Source of the DNA: Baffinella frigidus
Lineage: Eukaryota > Cryptophyceae > Cryptomonadales > Baffinellaceae
Direction: 5' to 3'
Assembly: GCA_026770585.1 (NCBI GenBank)
Contig: MU646674.1
Span: 160,241 to 174,218, forward strand
Length of the DNA stretch: 13,978 nt
The translations under genes and the position numbers were made by a program. Under the pieces are notes generated by a model. The model was not told where the DNA came from. It ran no database searches and saw only the letters and a program-made list of their open reading frames with translations. Below are positions 13,394 to 13,978 of the stretch, piece by piece (positions within the stretch are counted from its first letter, which is position 1; each line of letters starts with the position of its first letter).

Positions 13394-13800
13394 CTGCATC
13401 CTAACACCCTGAGACCCCTAACCCCCAACCCCTAACACAGACCCCTTCGCGCCCGTCCTAGGAACATATCCTGCACCCTAGGGCCTCATCCTGAGACCCT
13501 ACACCCTAACCCCCACACCCTACATCAAACCCCTCAACCCTCAACCCTAAACTCTACACCCCAAACCCTGAAACAGCTCCCTTCGGGCCCGTCCTAGGAC
13601 TGCATCCTGACGCCCTGAGACCCCCAACCCCCAACCCCTAACACAGACCCCTTCGCGCCCGTCCTAGGACAGCATCCTGCACCCTAGGACCTCATCCTGA
13701 AACTCTACACCCTAACCCCCACACCCTACATCAAACCCCTCAACCCTAAACCCTAAACCCTACACCCCAAACCCTAAAACAGCTCCCTTCGGGCCTGACG
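13394..13800 (-). repeat. Two copies of a 206-base higher-order repeat
   Basis: CTGCATCCT at 13394 and 13600, ACCCCTTCGCGCCCG at 13441 and 13647, and TACATCAAACCCCT at 13521 and 13727 all give an offset of exactly 206. Each copy contains GTCCTAGG and ends in AACAGCTCCCTTCGGGCC. The copies differ by scattered substitutions. This is the kind of unit that subtelomeres amplify. Confidence 0.9.
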
Positions 13801-13978
13801 TCCTGGGGCCGCGCCCCCAACGGCTCCTCTCCGCCCCCGCCCCGATGGTACCCTGCACCCTAAACCCTGCACCCTGAACCCTGAACCCTAAACCCTAAAA
13901 CCTACACCCTGAAGAACCCTACACCCTACACCCTACACCCGAAGCTCTAAACCCTGAACCCTACAACCTAAACCCTGA
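13800..13978 (-). repeat. GC-rich break then CCCTAAA/CCCTGAA/CCCTACA array to the window edge
   Basis: A short GC-rich patch (13800-13848) is followed by mixed 7-base C-strand units running off the right edge. The C strand on + here means the array does not have the orientation of a right-hand chromosome end. Confidence 0.85.

Noticed and set aside
13800-13978. Right-edge array considered as a true terminal telomere
   Set aside because: C strand on + at a right edge is the wrong orientation, and the units are degenerate.
1-13978. tRNA, 5S rRNA and spliced-leader sequences
   Set aside because: I looked for TPsiC-like GGTTCGA boxes, conserved 5S blocks and the dinoflagellate spliced leader and found no convincing match by eye.

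Overview
This window reads as a gene-poor, repeat-saturated nuclear segment of a eukaryote whose telomere repeat is probably of the 7-base TTTAGGG (Arabidopsis) type. Both flanks are long degenerate arrays of 7-base telomere-like units (GGATGAG, GGGGGTT, GGGATTA at the left; CCCTAAA, CCCTACA, CCCTCCA, CCCGAAA at the right). I see no bacterial operon structure, tRNA, rRNA or intact conserved protein. This telomere type occurs in plants, many green algae, dinoflagellates, chromerids and apicomplexans; the sequence does not let me choose, and a microbial alga or alveolate subtelomere is only my best guess.

Layout. 1-660: G-strand telomere-like array with a ~193-base higher-order repeat and strong G-quadruplex potential. 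755-950: a foldback element. 950-1640: GC-rich sequence without a convincing gene. 1640-4020: patchwork of dispersed repeats (the GGTTATGAGCCCAA / CCTAAAGG family, duplicated blocks), an 89-base near-perfect palindrome (1797-1885), and a cluster of GGATTCTCAG palindromes (2375-2785). 4085-4215: CA/CT microsatellite. 4344-4885: two copies of one foldback family. 5124-5930: duplicated block, 21-base tandem repeat and a foldback with perfect 30-base arms. 5950-6570: the only stretch with even weak coding character. 6817-7059: a 212-base inverted repeat beside a recurring 14-base palindrome. 7880-9325 and 12393-12453: full, half and nested copies of a ~104-base foldback with TATCCCTTAAGTG ends. 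9571-9794, 11430-11772, 12008-12208 and 12770-13978: C-strand telomere-like arrays, the last with 53-base and 206-base higher-order repeats. 10260-11400: GC-rich, ending in GTCA and CTCTCG simple repeats.

Nothing here forms a gene pathway. The coherent system is structural: at least four foldback families with different terminal arms share a core built from CCTACGGTAGG (or CCTACCGTAGG) and GGTCCTAGG. In one family the two arms have changed together from copy to copy. A separate palindrome, TACGAAGCTTCGTA, occurs four times exactly and is twice flanked by direct repeats. The left and right telomere-like arrays both point inward, so neither is placed like a native chromosome end.
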